A DNA stretch of 64,000 bases from Paramyrothecium sp. XJ0827 (Eukaryota; Ascomycota; Sordariomycetes; Hypocreales; Stachybotryaceae): positions 1,054,001-1,118,000 of the forward strand of contig JAJFPB010000003.1 of assembly GCA_020881915.1 (NCBI GenBank). Direction: 5' to 3'. Below the pieces are notes generated by a model. That model had not been told where the DNA came from and made no database searches. It saw only the letters and a list, made by a program, of their open reading frames with translations. Positions 12,221 to 21,858 of the stretch are shown one piece after another (the first letter of the stretch is position 1; each line of letters starts with the position of its first letter). The translations under genes were made by a program, and so were the position numbers.

Positions 12221-12652
12221 TCAAGGCTTTGGCTTGAGGTCCTTCATGGCGGCTCGGATATTCTTGACGATCATGGCGTCGGTCCCTGACGCCCTGGCGG
12301 CCGACCGTCTGGAGTCCAGGTCTGTAATGTCAGTGTCAGCAGGTAGTACCATTGATTTTGCCGCGTCGTCCACTTACACGATCCTCCGGCGGGTCGCCCG
12401 CCCGCGGGGGAGCCGCCGCTCTGGTCCTGTGGGAGGTCCTTGTCGCGGAGGGATCCCATTTCCTGCGCGAACATTTTCATGCAATCCTCCTCCGACTTGG
12501 CGGATGATGGCCCGGCTGGGATGGTGTTAGCGTTTATTCACCTAACAAGAGGTTTGAAGCAGTCTCAGAATGGAGGGAGATTCAATGCTAGGCCAAATGG
12601 GAGTGTGTTTGTCAAAAGGAACTGGTGTCTTACCGTTTGAAGATGAAGGCAT
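12221..12652 (-). CDS. Small three-exon disordered protein, 85 aa, unknown
   Basis: The minus-strand exons are 12634-12652, 12378-12515 and 12221-12321, which sum to 258 bases and 85 residues. Both introns are canonical. The first is GTAAGA...CCCAG with the branch point GCTAAC, and the second is GTAAGT...TACAG with the branch point GCTGAC. Frame is kept across both junctions although exon 1 holds only six codons, which strongly suggests a real gene. The protein is polar. It has a Ser-rich start, a central Gly/Pro/Ala-rich segment (GGSPAGGRPAGG) and a basic, probably helical C terminus ending VKNIRAAMKDLKPKP. There is no signal peptide or membrane segment. I do not recognise the family. It could be a small subunit or chaperone-like factor. 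Confidence 0.6.
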
Positions 12653-14625
12653 ATTGCGCGTATATGACCGTTTCGAGTCTGCGATTTGTTTCTCTGCTGT
12701 GAGATAGCGTGCTAGTAAAGAGGACACGTTTTTAGAGTTGATCTGGATCGATGGCTCTGTCTGCTCAACAACTCGTCAACATGGGCGCTGGACGAAGCCT
12801 TCTTATATCAAGAAGATGAATGATGGACTGGGAAACCACCGCGAAGACCCCCAACGTACAATCCGCCATGATTATTTTATTTTTTCCGTCTTATACAAAG
12901 ATGCGGCTGCCGGAGGAGAGGCTCTGTGGATCCGGGTGGTGAACCCTGGGTCACGGCCGACTTTCGTATCTCGTACCGGCAGTGTCTGCCGCCCCCCTCC
13001 ACTCCAGAACCCTGGATTTGACGAGCCCCCCTAACAGAGAGCAACGGCAGGCACCGGCAAACGCTGTTAGCGCGCAGATGACACAGGCGTTCCCGATCAG
13101 GTAATGACAGGGCGTACTATGGTCGCCGTAGGGCAGAGAGGGTATGGCAGGAAAGGGTGTAGCGAGGCGGCTGCGACAGGAAGGAATTGCGATGTACGAC
13201 AGCGGCGACGCAAGCGCATTGCGCTGAACACTAATCAAACAGTTGGCTGCCTTGGAGAGGCTGCCCCGACGTCTCGTTTTACCCTTTTGGGACTATGACG
13301 GCGGGTTTGCGACGAGTCAGAGGCCGGGGTCGAGCTTAAACGGGTTTGAAGCTTGCAAAGGGGGAAGCAAAACCAAGGACTCGTCCGCCAGAAAAGCAGG
13401 AAAGTAATTAATTAGCGGCTCACGGGGCTCTACTCCGAGGTAAGTGAGTGTTAGCCGCACTCCTTAGCCGCAACAGGCAAGCAGCACGAACTTGCCGTCG
13501 TCCATCTCTGCGCGGCAATTGGACAGTGGTTAAGATTGCGCGCTCAGCGCATAACGTCGCGAGGCGGATTGGCACGGCATGCCGACAAACGGCCCCCAAC
13601 GAGAAGGTTGGCGAAAGCTTCTAGAAACAACAGCCAGAACGAGGGTAAGCAGAAAGCACCAAGTTGCCGCCAAACCTAGGCAAGGGGCCTGGGGGTGGGT
13701 GCAGAAGAGAGAAAGTAGCTTGCAGGGTTAGTTTTCAGCTTCACTCGGTGCCTGGGGCACTTCGATCGGCCGAGTTGACGCGGCGGGTTGCTAGCGATGA
13801 CATGCTTTGCGGCAGGTAATCTTCCCGAAGAAGACTTTTTAGTGCCCGAATCAGCAGCAGTCTGCTTGGAGTTGACGTTGCGAGAACGTCATGCGCGTGT
13901 CTAGTTGTCGCAGTGGGTAGCTGGTGAGGGCCTCGCAAGCATGGCAGAAGTGTGCCAGTTTCAGTTGGGAACATGCATTGCATGGCATGGCACCCCGAGC
14001 AAATCTTGGTGACCAAAGGCCCATTACAGGACGCAGTAACTGAGAAGAAGGCTTCCAGAGTAAGACAACAATTCAACAATGAGGTCGCCAGCGCCAACCC
14101 CGCCAAGCAAAGAATACCTCGCTTGTCCCAGGGTTCTGGTTGTAAGGCAGACCGGGGGAGCGTCTCCCAGGCGATTGGACCCGGAGATGTGCCTGTGGCT
14201 GATGCGTCTGATACCTCAGAGGCGCGGTACCTGATTTCCGACCTGATACCTGTGGCTGAGGGGTTCAACACTAACCCCCAACTCCAACCCCCCAACCCTT
14301 TAGGGTTGTGGATACGGCTGCAGGTACCTCAGCGTCGCCAGCGGCCACATGCAACTCGGAGGTACCCCCGCGGACGCCATCTGCCACTACCGGCAGCCCA
14401 AGTGAGCCTGAGCAGGCGAAAAGTGCCCCACCACCGCTGGAACACTGATGTCAGCTGCCCCTGGTAACGGGAACCCCAAGCTCTCTCCGCGCAGGCGAGG
14501 TACCTCTACGGCCCAGCATCTCCCCAGAGCTCCGGCCCTGCCATGGCATTCCTCCTTCATCATCCTCACCAACATCAACATCCACATAGACGACACCCGC
14601 GCCCCCTCCTCTTCATTTCCCCGTC
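12653..14625. other. Divergent intergenic region
   Basis: This is the upstream space shared by the small minus-strand gene and the phosphoesterase gene. It is GC-rich. The open frames at 13741-14295 (minus) and 13952-14467 (plus) overlap each other and lack family features, so I do not call them. The last 200 bases before 14626 form a C/T-rich leader. Confidence 0.5.
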
Positions 14626-16596
14626 ATGATCCTTCGCAGCACGATCCTCGGCGCCTCGGCGGCCGCCGTCGTGCATGCCGCTCAGCCTGGCGCTGCAGAC
14701 CCGGTCCCCGCTCCGATGAGGGACCTCGACTGGGGCAAGCTCAACTTCCTCCACACGACCGACACCCATGGCTGGCTCGGCGGTCATCTCCAAGAGTAAG
14801 CCTTTTCTTTTTTTCTCTCCTCTCTGTCCTGGCAGCCGTTGGGGGCCCGCTGACCCCCCACCATCCCCTCTCCTGCGTCATCGGCGAACTTTTGTATATT
14901 CTGACGAGGCGAACTCTGCAGACCACAGTACTCGGCTGACTGGGGCGATTACATCTCCTTCTCCGAGCACCTGCGCAAGGCGGCCGACGACAAGGGCGTC
15001 GACCTCCTCCTTGTCGACACGGGCGATCGCATCGAGGGCAACGGCCTGTACGACGCCTCCACCCCCAAGGGGCTTTTCGAGTATGACATTTTCGCCGAAC
15101 AGAAGGTCGACGTCCTGTGCACCGGCAACCACGAGCTGTACCAGGCTTCCTCGGCAGACCGCGAGCACGACACCACCGTCCCGAACTTCAAGGAAAACTA
15201 CATCGCCTCGAACCTCGACTACATAGATCCCAAGACGGGCGACCGCGTGCCTCAGGCGCAGAGGTACCGCAGGTTTAAGACGAAGAACCTGGGCATCGAC
15301 ATCATCGCCTTTGGTTTCATCTTTGACTTTACCGGAAACGCCAACAACACCGTTATCCAGAAGGTTGAGGATACGGTCAAGGAGAAATGGTTCCAGGATA
15401 CGCTGCACGAGAAGCCCGATGTGTTTCTCGTCACTGGACACGTTGGCCTGCGCATGGATGAGTTCAAGACCATCTTCAAGGCCATGAGGAAGGAGAACTG
15501 GGACACGCCCATCATCTTCCTCGGCGGCCACGCCCATGTGCGAGACGCTCTGAGCTACGGCTCCCGCTCGTTCTCGATGGCGTCCGGGCGGTACATGGAG
15601 ACGATCGGATGGTTGTCCGTCGACGGGCTCAAGATCGGCTCCGACGTCATCTCCGCGGATGCGTCCCTGTCGTTTAAGCGAAGGTACATCGACAACAATC
15701 TGTACGGCATGTACTACCATACCGGCCTCAATGAGACCACCTTTCCCACCGACCACGGAAAGAAGGTGAGCAAGTCGATCGCCCGTGCTCGCGACGCGCT
15801 CAACCTCGACTACGCGTACGGATGTGCTCCCCGAGACTTGTGGATGAATAGGGCACCGTTCCCCAGCAACGAGAGCATCTACTCCTGGCTTAAAGAGGAG
15901 GTCCTGCCCGGTGTCGTGGTCAACGAGAAGCGCAAAGACAAGGCGCGATTGGCCATCTTCAACACCGGGGGCATCCGCTTCGACATTTTCGCGGGCAAGT
16001 TCACGCGCGACGCCACGTACATTGTCAGCCCCTTCACCAGCAAATTCAAGTACGTGCCCGATGTGCCGTACAAGATTGCCTCCAAGGTCATCGGCATCCT
16101 CAACAGTGGGAACCACATTCTGGGCCACGGCCCTGACACTAGATTCCTTGCTATTCCTCAACAAATGTTTGCCGCTGAGGAGTTTTTGGAGAGCGAGGAG
16201 GACGTCGAGGAGGCCAAGGAGGAGGAGGAGGAGGCGCATCGACTCGAATTGAGAGGCGTGCAAGAGCCGCTAGGTGGAGCCGACAAGCAGCCGGATCTCA
16301 CGTATGGATACACGACGAAGGATGACATTGGCACAGATGGTGACGACACTGTCCACGAGCCGTTGAAGTTTTACAAGATACCCAACTGCATTCAGTCAGA
16401 GATTGCCTTCCCGGAGGAAGGAGATCCAGAGACGGTGGACCTGGTGTTTATCGATTTTATCCTCCCGTGGGTGATTCCCGCGCTGAAGTTCAGCGGTGGT
16501 GACTACACCGCCGACGACGCAAAGGATTACACGGACGGCACATTTACTTACAGGATGGCGGATTGGATCAGCAAGAACTGGAAGGGAGACTGTTAG
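14626..16596 (+). CDS. Secreted/vacuolar 5'-nucleotidase-type metallophosphoesterase
   Basis: Exons 14626-14795 and 14922-16596 join in phase 2 (GTAAGC...TGCAG) to give 614 residues. Residues 1-18 form a signal peptide ending AAAVVHA. The metallophosphoesterase motifs follow in order: [35 protein letters not shown] and GGHAHVRD. These supply the two-metal site. The C-terminal half matches the 5'-nucleotidase C-terminal layout, with a Glu-rich insertion (residues about 475-490) before the end. The closest described relative I can name is yeast YHR202W, a vacuolar protein; that link is from family memory. The likely role is hydrolysis of nucleotides or other phosphate esters in the secretory pathway or outside the cell. 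No membrane anchor is visible. The 461-residue open frame on the opposite strand is a shadow. Confidence 0.9.
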
Positions 16597-17612
16597 AATC
16601 GATCATGCAGATGCAGGGATGACTGGGATTATAATTATGACATGGGAACGGCGCATGCATTGTGGCTGACGCACACACATATATACTTGTTTGTTACACT
16701 GGATACATCTAAACAAGATGTTTGAACACACGTGTAAGGGTCATTTCTGAGATGGAAGCCAGGTGGCTGTGTAGATGCATGCGTGTCCGTCTATGTCGCA
16801 TCGATGCCGAGGTTCGGGGCAGCGAGGCCGGCCCGCCTAATGTCCTGCATCAGAAGATCTGCAGCCCTGCGGGTCTGATCGATGGATGGTTGCATTTGAC
16901 GCGATGCATGCACAGATATTCCCTAGGTTGAGCATGCACCTGCAAAGGACATGCCGGCAAGTTTCGTGTGCCACCACTTTTCGACGCCAGGGGCGAGGCA
17001 AAACAAGGCACAAAGCTCGGTGCCGACTTGGACCGAAGTCAACAGCCACGCCAAGGCTGATCGCAAAGCTGAGCAGTGGGGGGCAGCCGCACGCACCGCA
17101 GAAAGACACGCAAATGGCCGGAGAAGCGCAAGTCGCGCGCCAAGTCCGGTGGAGCAGGCGCTTGCATTTGGCTGATGCCAACATGGCACCCGGTGGGATG
17201 ATGGGACGGGGACCTCGGGGACTGACACTGACAAGTCCCTGGAAGCTAGACCACTAATAGGCCCGGGCCGGGCCCCAGCACCTGGGAGTCTATTGATGTG
17301 ACCGAGGAATTCCCTGATTTAGAAAAGCCGACGGCGTGAGTGGTGGTGAGAGTGTGGCACGCTTAGTTTTGAGGGAAGAGGAAATCTCTGTTTCTTGGTT
17401 GCGGACGGGCGTTTGTGTGCGAGTGTCTATCTTTCTGCAACGGCGAGCGAGTTCCTTTTTTTTTCTTTCTTTCATCTTGGTGAACGGCAGAGTGTCCTGG
17501 TGTAATTAATTATCTGCACCGCAGGATCAAGGGACAAGCATCCGCGGATATCAACACTACACCTGAGCACAGCACACAGCGGAGCCTGATCGGGCATCGC
17601 CGGGTGGAAAAC
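16597..17612. other. Intergenic region
   Basis: This is the space between two co-directional genes. A GC-only palindromic stretch (repeats of GGGCCC/GGCCCG) lies at about 17262-17277, and a pyrimidine run at 17455-17475 precedes the SDR leader. I see no supported gene. Confidence 0.55.
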
Positions 17613-18425
17613 ATGACAACCAAGACGACAGACACGACGACGACGTTCCAGGGCAAGACGGTCATCGTGACGGGGTCGGGCGGGGGCGTCGGCAAGGCCA
17701 TCGCCGACATGTACCTCTCGCGGGGCGCCAACGTGGTGGTGTGCGACGTGCACGGGGAGCGGGTGCTGGCGCGGTCGGAGGAGTACGCGGCGTCGCACCC
17801 GGACCGGGCCATGGTGGTGCGGGCCGACGTGACGGACGAGGAGTCGGTCAAGAGCCTCGTGTCGGCGGCGGCGTCGCGGTTTGGCGGCCGGCTGGACGTG
17901 GTGGTGCACAGCGCGGGCGTCATGGACCGCTTCGACCCGGCCGGCGACCTGGACCGCGCCGTGTGGGACCGCGTCATCGGCGTCAATCTGACGGGCGCCT
18001 TCCTCGTCACCAAGCACGCCGTGCGCCGCATGGAGGCGTGCGGCCGTGGCGGCGCCCTCGTCTTCCTCGGCTCCAACGGCGGCGCGCGGGGGCTCTCGGG
18101 CGGCGCCGCCTTCGTGGCCTCGCAGCACGGGCTGGTCGGCCTGGCGCGCAACACGGCGAGCACCTACGGCGCGCGGGGCATCCACAGCGTGGTGCTGGCC
18201 CTGGGCGCGCTTGAGGACACCAACATCACCGACGCCTTCGAGGCCGGCGTCAACGCGGACGGCATGGCGCTGCTGCAGGGCATGCAGCCGGGCTACGTGA
18301 TGCGCGAGACGTGCCTGGACCCGGCCGACGTCGCGCGCTACGTGGGCTTCCTGACCGAGGACGGGGTGGCGAGGGGCGTCAACGGGAGCGTGGTGACGTT
18401 TAACAACAACTGGCCGGCGGCGTGA
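17613..18425 (+). CDS. Short-chain dehydrogenase/reductase fold lacking catalytic Tyr and Lys
   Basis: This is a single exon of 270 residues, very GC-rich. The Rossmann start VTGSGGGVG (residues 19-27, TGxxxGxG) is intact. Asp45 ends the second strand (VVVCD), which favours NAD(H). The NNAG position reads HSAG (99-102). Catalytic Asn125 (VNLTG) and Ser154 (FLGSNGG) are present. The YxxxK motif reads F167-V-A-S-Q171, so both the proton-donor Tyr and the Lys are replaced. The rest of the fold is intact and shows no stop or frameshift. It is therefore probably a pseudoenzyme or an SDR with altered chemistry rather than a dying gene. I chose the ATG at 17613; the frame extends a few codons upstream but only from a GTG. 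The neighbours do not suggest a pathway. Confidence 0.88.
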   Translation: MTTKTTDTTTTFQGKTVIVTGSGGGVGKAIADMYLSRGANVVVCDVHGERVLARSEEYAASHPDRAMVVRADVTDEESVKSLVSAAASRFGGRLDVVVHSAGVMDRFDPAGDLDRAVWDRVIGVNLTGAFLVTKHAVRRMEACGRGGALVFLGSNGGARGLSGGAAFVASQHGLVGLARNTASTYGARGIHSVVLALGALEDTNITDAFEAGVNADGMALLQGMQPGYVMRETCLDPADVARYVGFLTEDGVARGVNGSVVTFNNNWPAA

Positions 18426-18955
18426 GAGGGTGTCGGGGACGTGGAGGAGGATGTGGAGGGCCGGGGGTTGTGGACGAGAGTGTTGGGCTGGACGGGTTGA
18501 GCATCCACGGGCCAGTCTAAGACGTGGAGACGAGAGCGAGTGAATAATGGGTCGTATAGAGGTGAGCCAGCAATATAGGCAGGATGAAGGATTCCGAGAC
18601 ATTTTGGTTTCGTGGGTTTACATGAGTGGCGTATAGACGGCGGGCGAGGATTGTTTCTTTCAACTACAATCAGCATATATACCACTGCTATTTCATGTTT
18701 GTTTCACATCAGCAGACTTTCTGACCCAAAGTGATATATTGTTCTAAGGAGCGTCTCTACTCATGTCAAGATCATAACAGAGAAGCAAAAGCAAACATGG
18801 TTGCCCCGGTGGTGTCACCGAAGCTCAAAGGAGTGTTTGAAAGGCAGAATCCGTTGCTGCGTGTCTTTGCCATCGCTCATCCAAATCATGTCCGTCAAAG
18901 TCATCGCAAGTCTTCTTCTTCGGAGCTCCCACCCGAAGGAATCAGAGCAGCCCGC
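18426..18955. other. Convergent 3' intergenic region
   Basis: This lies between the 3' ends of the SDR-like gene and the small secreted protein gene. I see no gene. Confidence 0.6.
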
Positions 18956-19274
18956 TTAGGGGAACTGGAAATTGGGGGGGACGCAGTAGGGGCTGCCGCT
19001 GGGCTCGTAGAACTTGCAGACGGTGTGAGGAGGGCAGTTGCCGGAGAACTAAACACCATGTCAGTCAAATGTTCTTGCCATGAACGCGAAGTCAAGAAGT
19101 GAAGGGGCTTCTCACCACCCAGACGCCATTCACGTCGCAGGTGTCCCAGGAGGGGGCGCCATTGGCATACGAGCATCGGTACGTGGCGGGCTTGCACTTG
19201 GGCACGCCGTGGCTGGGGACGCGGGCGGCGGCGACGGAGGCCAGGGCAACAGCAGAGATGGCGAAGAACTTCAT
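18956..19274 (-). CDS. Small secreted six-cysteine protein, 83 aa
   Basis: The minus-strand exons are 19116-19274 and 18956-19048. The 67-base intron runs GTGAGA...TTTAG with the branch point ACTGAC and keeps phase 0. The product has 83 residues: a signal peptide of about 17 residues (MKFFAISAVALASVAAA) and a mature peptide of about 66 residues with six cysteines, enough for three disulfides. Around the splice it reads GVWV then FSGNCPPHTVCKF, and the C terminus contains SPYCVPP. The order Cys...Cys...Cys-x3-G-x-W-V...Cys...T-x-Cys...Cys recalls CBM19-like chitin-binding modules, but I cannot confirm homology. It is a typical effector or cell-wall peptide candidate. A TATA box (19416-19423, minus) lies upstream. 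Confidence 0.75.
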
Positions 19275-19415
19275 GTTGATTGTTGTTTTTGCGGGAGCTT
19301 AGGGGTCGGAGATGAGTTGATGCTGAAGCCGTGAGCTTTAATGATGGTCTTGTAGGATGAGTGAGTGGATGAGTGATGATAGAACAGATGGCTTCAGTGA
19401 GGAAGGGAGCAGATC

Positions 19416-19423
19416 TTTATATA
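19416..19423 (-). promoter_or_regulatory. TATA box of the six-cysteine peptide gene
   Basis: Read on the minus strand this is TATATAAA, 142 bases upstream of the ATG, which leaves a leader of about 110 bases. Confidence 0.6.
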
Positions 19424-21858
19424 CACAATCCTGGAGCGTGGGAGGCGTGAGGTTCAGAATCCCGGGGTGTTGAAAGACAATGGAGACAGGACTCCAAGAC
19501 ACCGAGGAGGCTCCGCGGCGATCGATACAGCACGAGAAGAGGCATCAACTCATCGCCAGACACCCCCAAGGGGCAGGCCGTGATTGGGCAGGCCCAGCAA
19601 TACGAGCTGGGTGAGCCTTCCGTCATCACCAGATCAGCCCAGCGGCGGCCGGCGCGGTGGCCCCTCGTACGGGAGACGGCTCACTAACTACTGCAAGGAG
19701 GGGGAGAAGAAAGGCGCACGGGGTGCAGGGCCACTTGGAGCCGCAGACGTCTACTCATGCAGAGGAGAGGGCTCATAGCACGGCGCCACATGTTCTGGAA
19801 CCAGCACTTTTGGTAATAAGCCAGCCAATGGCAGCACGAGGACCTTGTGTTTTGGACATAGTTTCCCGGGCGTCGGAAGCGGTTTGGGGGGAGGGGGGGT
19901 AAAAGCAGGCTGTTTTCCTGTTTTCGTCGACACTTGGTGTCTGAGTCGTTGTAAGTCGGTGAGGCAGAGACAGAGTGGACGACATGGAACAAAAGGCAGC
20001 GGTGGTTCACATCTGGTAAGCGGGGAAAAGAAGCATGGAGGAAGAGTTGGAGTGAGAGCATGTCTCTCACGTGGGCATCGCCAATGTCTCTTGCTAGGCA
20101 TCAGCAGCTTGTCGAATTGTTGCGTTTCTAGGAACTACGTCAGGCGTCCCGTCGTCCTATGCGCCATCCGACAGCCTCTCAGGGCTCGTCCGCTACATAC
20201 GGGGCGGTGACGCCTTCACCCACACTGCGTCTGAATAGCCAAAAAGGACCTCTAAAAGCCTTCGGAGGCAGCAGCTTACCATGAAAACAGCAGTAAAAGC
20301 ATCCGGAGTCAATCGACCACGGAGCGTCCAACGTCAAGGTTTCGACCGGCCAGTGGCTCGCATGTCCGGGGTTGGACGATCCCCCGCAACACATGCCAGC
20401 GCACCAATTGTCACACCCCAAACCATCCCAATCGACCACGAGCATTCAACCTCCAAAAAGGCAGCCAAACACGGAAGCCGCCTTGGCCTTACTTTTCCCT
20501 CGCAGGCTCGTGGTGTCGGCGGCGTGCTTCTAAAAATACCCGCCCGCACGAGAGGGAGACGCCCGACGAGCCGGAATGGCCGCCCTCTTTTATGCTTTTG
20601 CATCTAGCTTTCGCCTATCGGGCTGCCTTGACTTCGGGCTGACATGGCTGAGCCGGCAACACCCGCGAGAAGGGGGAATAGGGACAATAGTAAGGGCCAT
20701 ATGGTTCGATGCGTGTGTCTTCTATATCCAGACAGAATAAGGAAACGCGCTGGTAATACGAGATGGAGAGCGCATCAAGCCCTCCCGTGGACGGCGGTCG
20801 CCTCTTCAGCTCTCCGCGCTAGGATCCGATTCGCCGGGCGGCAGACATCAACAAGCTCCTCGTCTTCCCCCTCCCCCGTATCCGAGTCCCAGGGCTGAAG
20901 CTGACCGGGCTTGCTTTGCTTATAGCCCGCCTCCTCCCCACAGTCCGCCATGCACGAGAGCAGCCAATCCCCGTGGCCCGTGAAGCTTGCCTTGCGAAGG
21001 TATCATTGTTTGCTTGGAACACTGTCCGTGATGACAGAGCTTTTCGGCCCGACGCTCTTGTCTCCATAATCCTGGCCATGCTAGTTCCCAAGACAAGAAT
21101 CGCCATGGGGTCTGCGACACAAAAGAGCCAGATCTTGCCCCGGCAAACAGAGTCAACGGTCTCAAAGAAAAGGGTGCTTATCGCTGGGTTGCCGAACACA
21201 GGGATGACTTAAAACTACGTGGGTGAATCAAGTACACGTAGCTACCAAGTCATGAACTCCCCCTCCACCTAACAATGTGCACATTGGCGGGGACATCGAC
21301 AGGCGCAAGACGCGGCCGTCCGGCTCTTCGCCCTGCCGACAAGCCGAGAGCGACGCTGCTGTGCTCCCGCAGGACTCAGCCAAGGCCCTCGGCGCTGTAA
21401 GGAAAGAAAGCACATTGTCTTAAGTCGGCACATTGTCTGCCCGTCGCGGCTTTTCTTATTCGTCGCTTTTCAATGACATAACAAAATCTATGGAATTGTC
21501 CAATCCAGCCCGTATCCGCTCATCATCCGTCGGGAACAGGCCCTGTCTCAAATACGAGGTATATGTCTTGTGCTAACCCTATACATCCCCTCCGCACAAA
21601 AAAAGAGTCATGAGTCTACGGTGCCACGGGTGGCCGGCCATGCGCTCCTCTGAGCACGGCGGCCTGAACCTTGCTGCCCTGCCTTTCATGCAGCCCTACA
21701 CATGGCTTCGTTATCAGCCCACCGACGCCGAGACCACCACCCAATACACAGGGTCTGGTCCACAGCTGAGGCGGAAGAGTCTCTCAGATGTCAAGCATCA
21801 CCCAACCAAGTCCATCCGTTACCTCAGCAGCAGCATATCGCTCTCACATACGCTCCAA
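19424..21858. other. Long intergenic region, no supported gene
   Basis: About 2.4 kb without a gene I can support. Open frames such as 19684-20070 (minus), 20281-20607 (plus) and 20819-21199 (minus) lack family similarity, and several lack an ATG. It includes a G-run near 19888-19900. Confidence 0.5.

Noticed and set aside
13741..14467. Overlapping open frames on both strands (184 and 171 residues)
   Set aside because: They conflict with each other, have no domain, and lie in a GC-rich promoter and leader region.
14878..16263. 461-residue minus-strand open frame
   Set aside because: Antisense shadow of the metallophosphoesterase, whose motifs are unambiguous on the plus strand.
17472..18602. 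376-residue minus-strand open frame
   Set aside because: Antisense of the SDR-like gene, rich in His, Arg and Pro as expected from GC-rich complement sequence.
20819..21199. 126-residue minus-strand frame in the long intergenic region
   Set aside because: It starts from a GTG, has no domain and no splice support.
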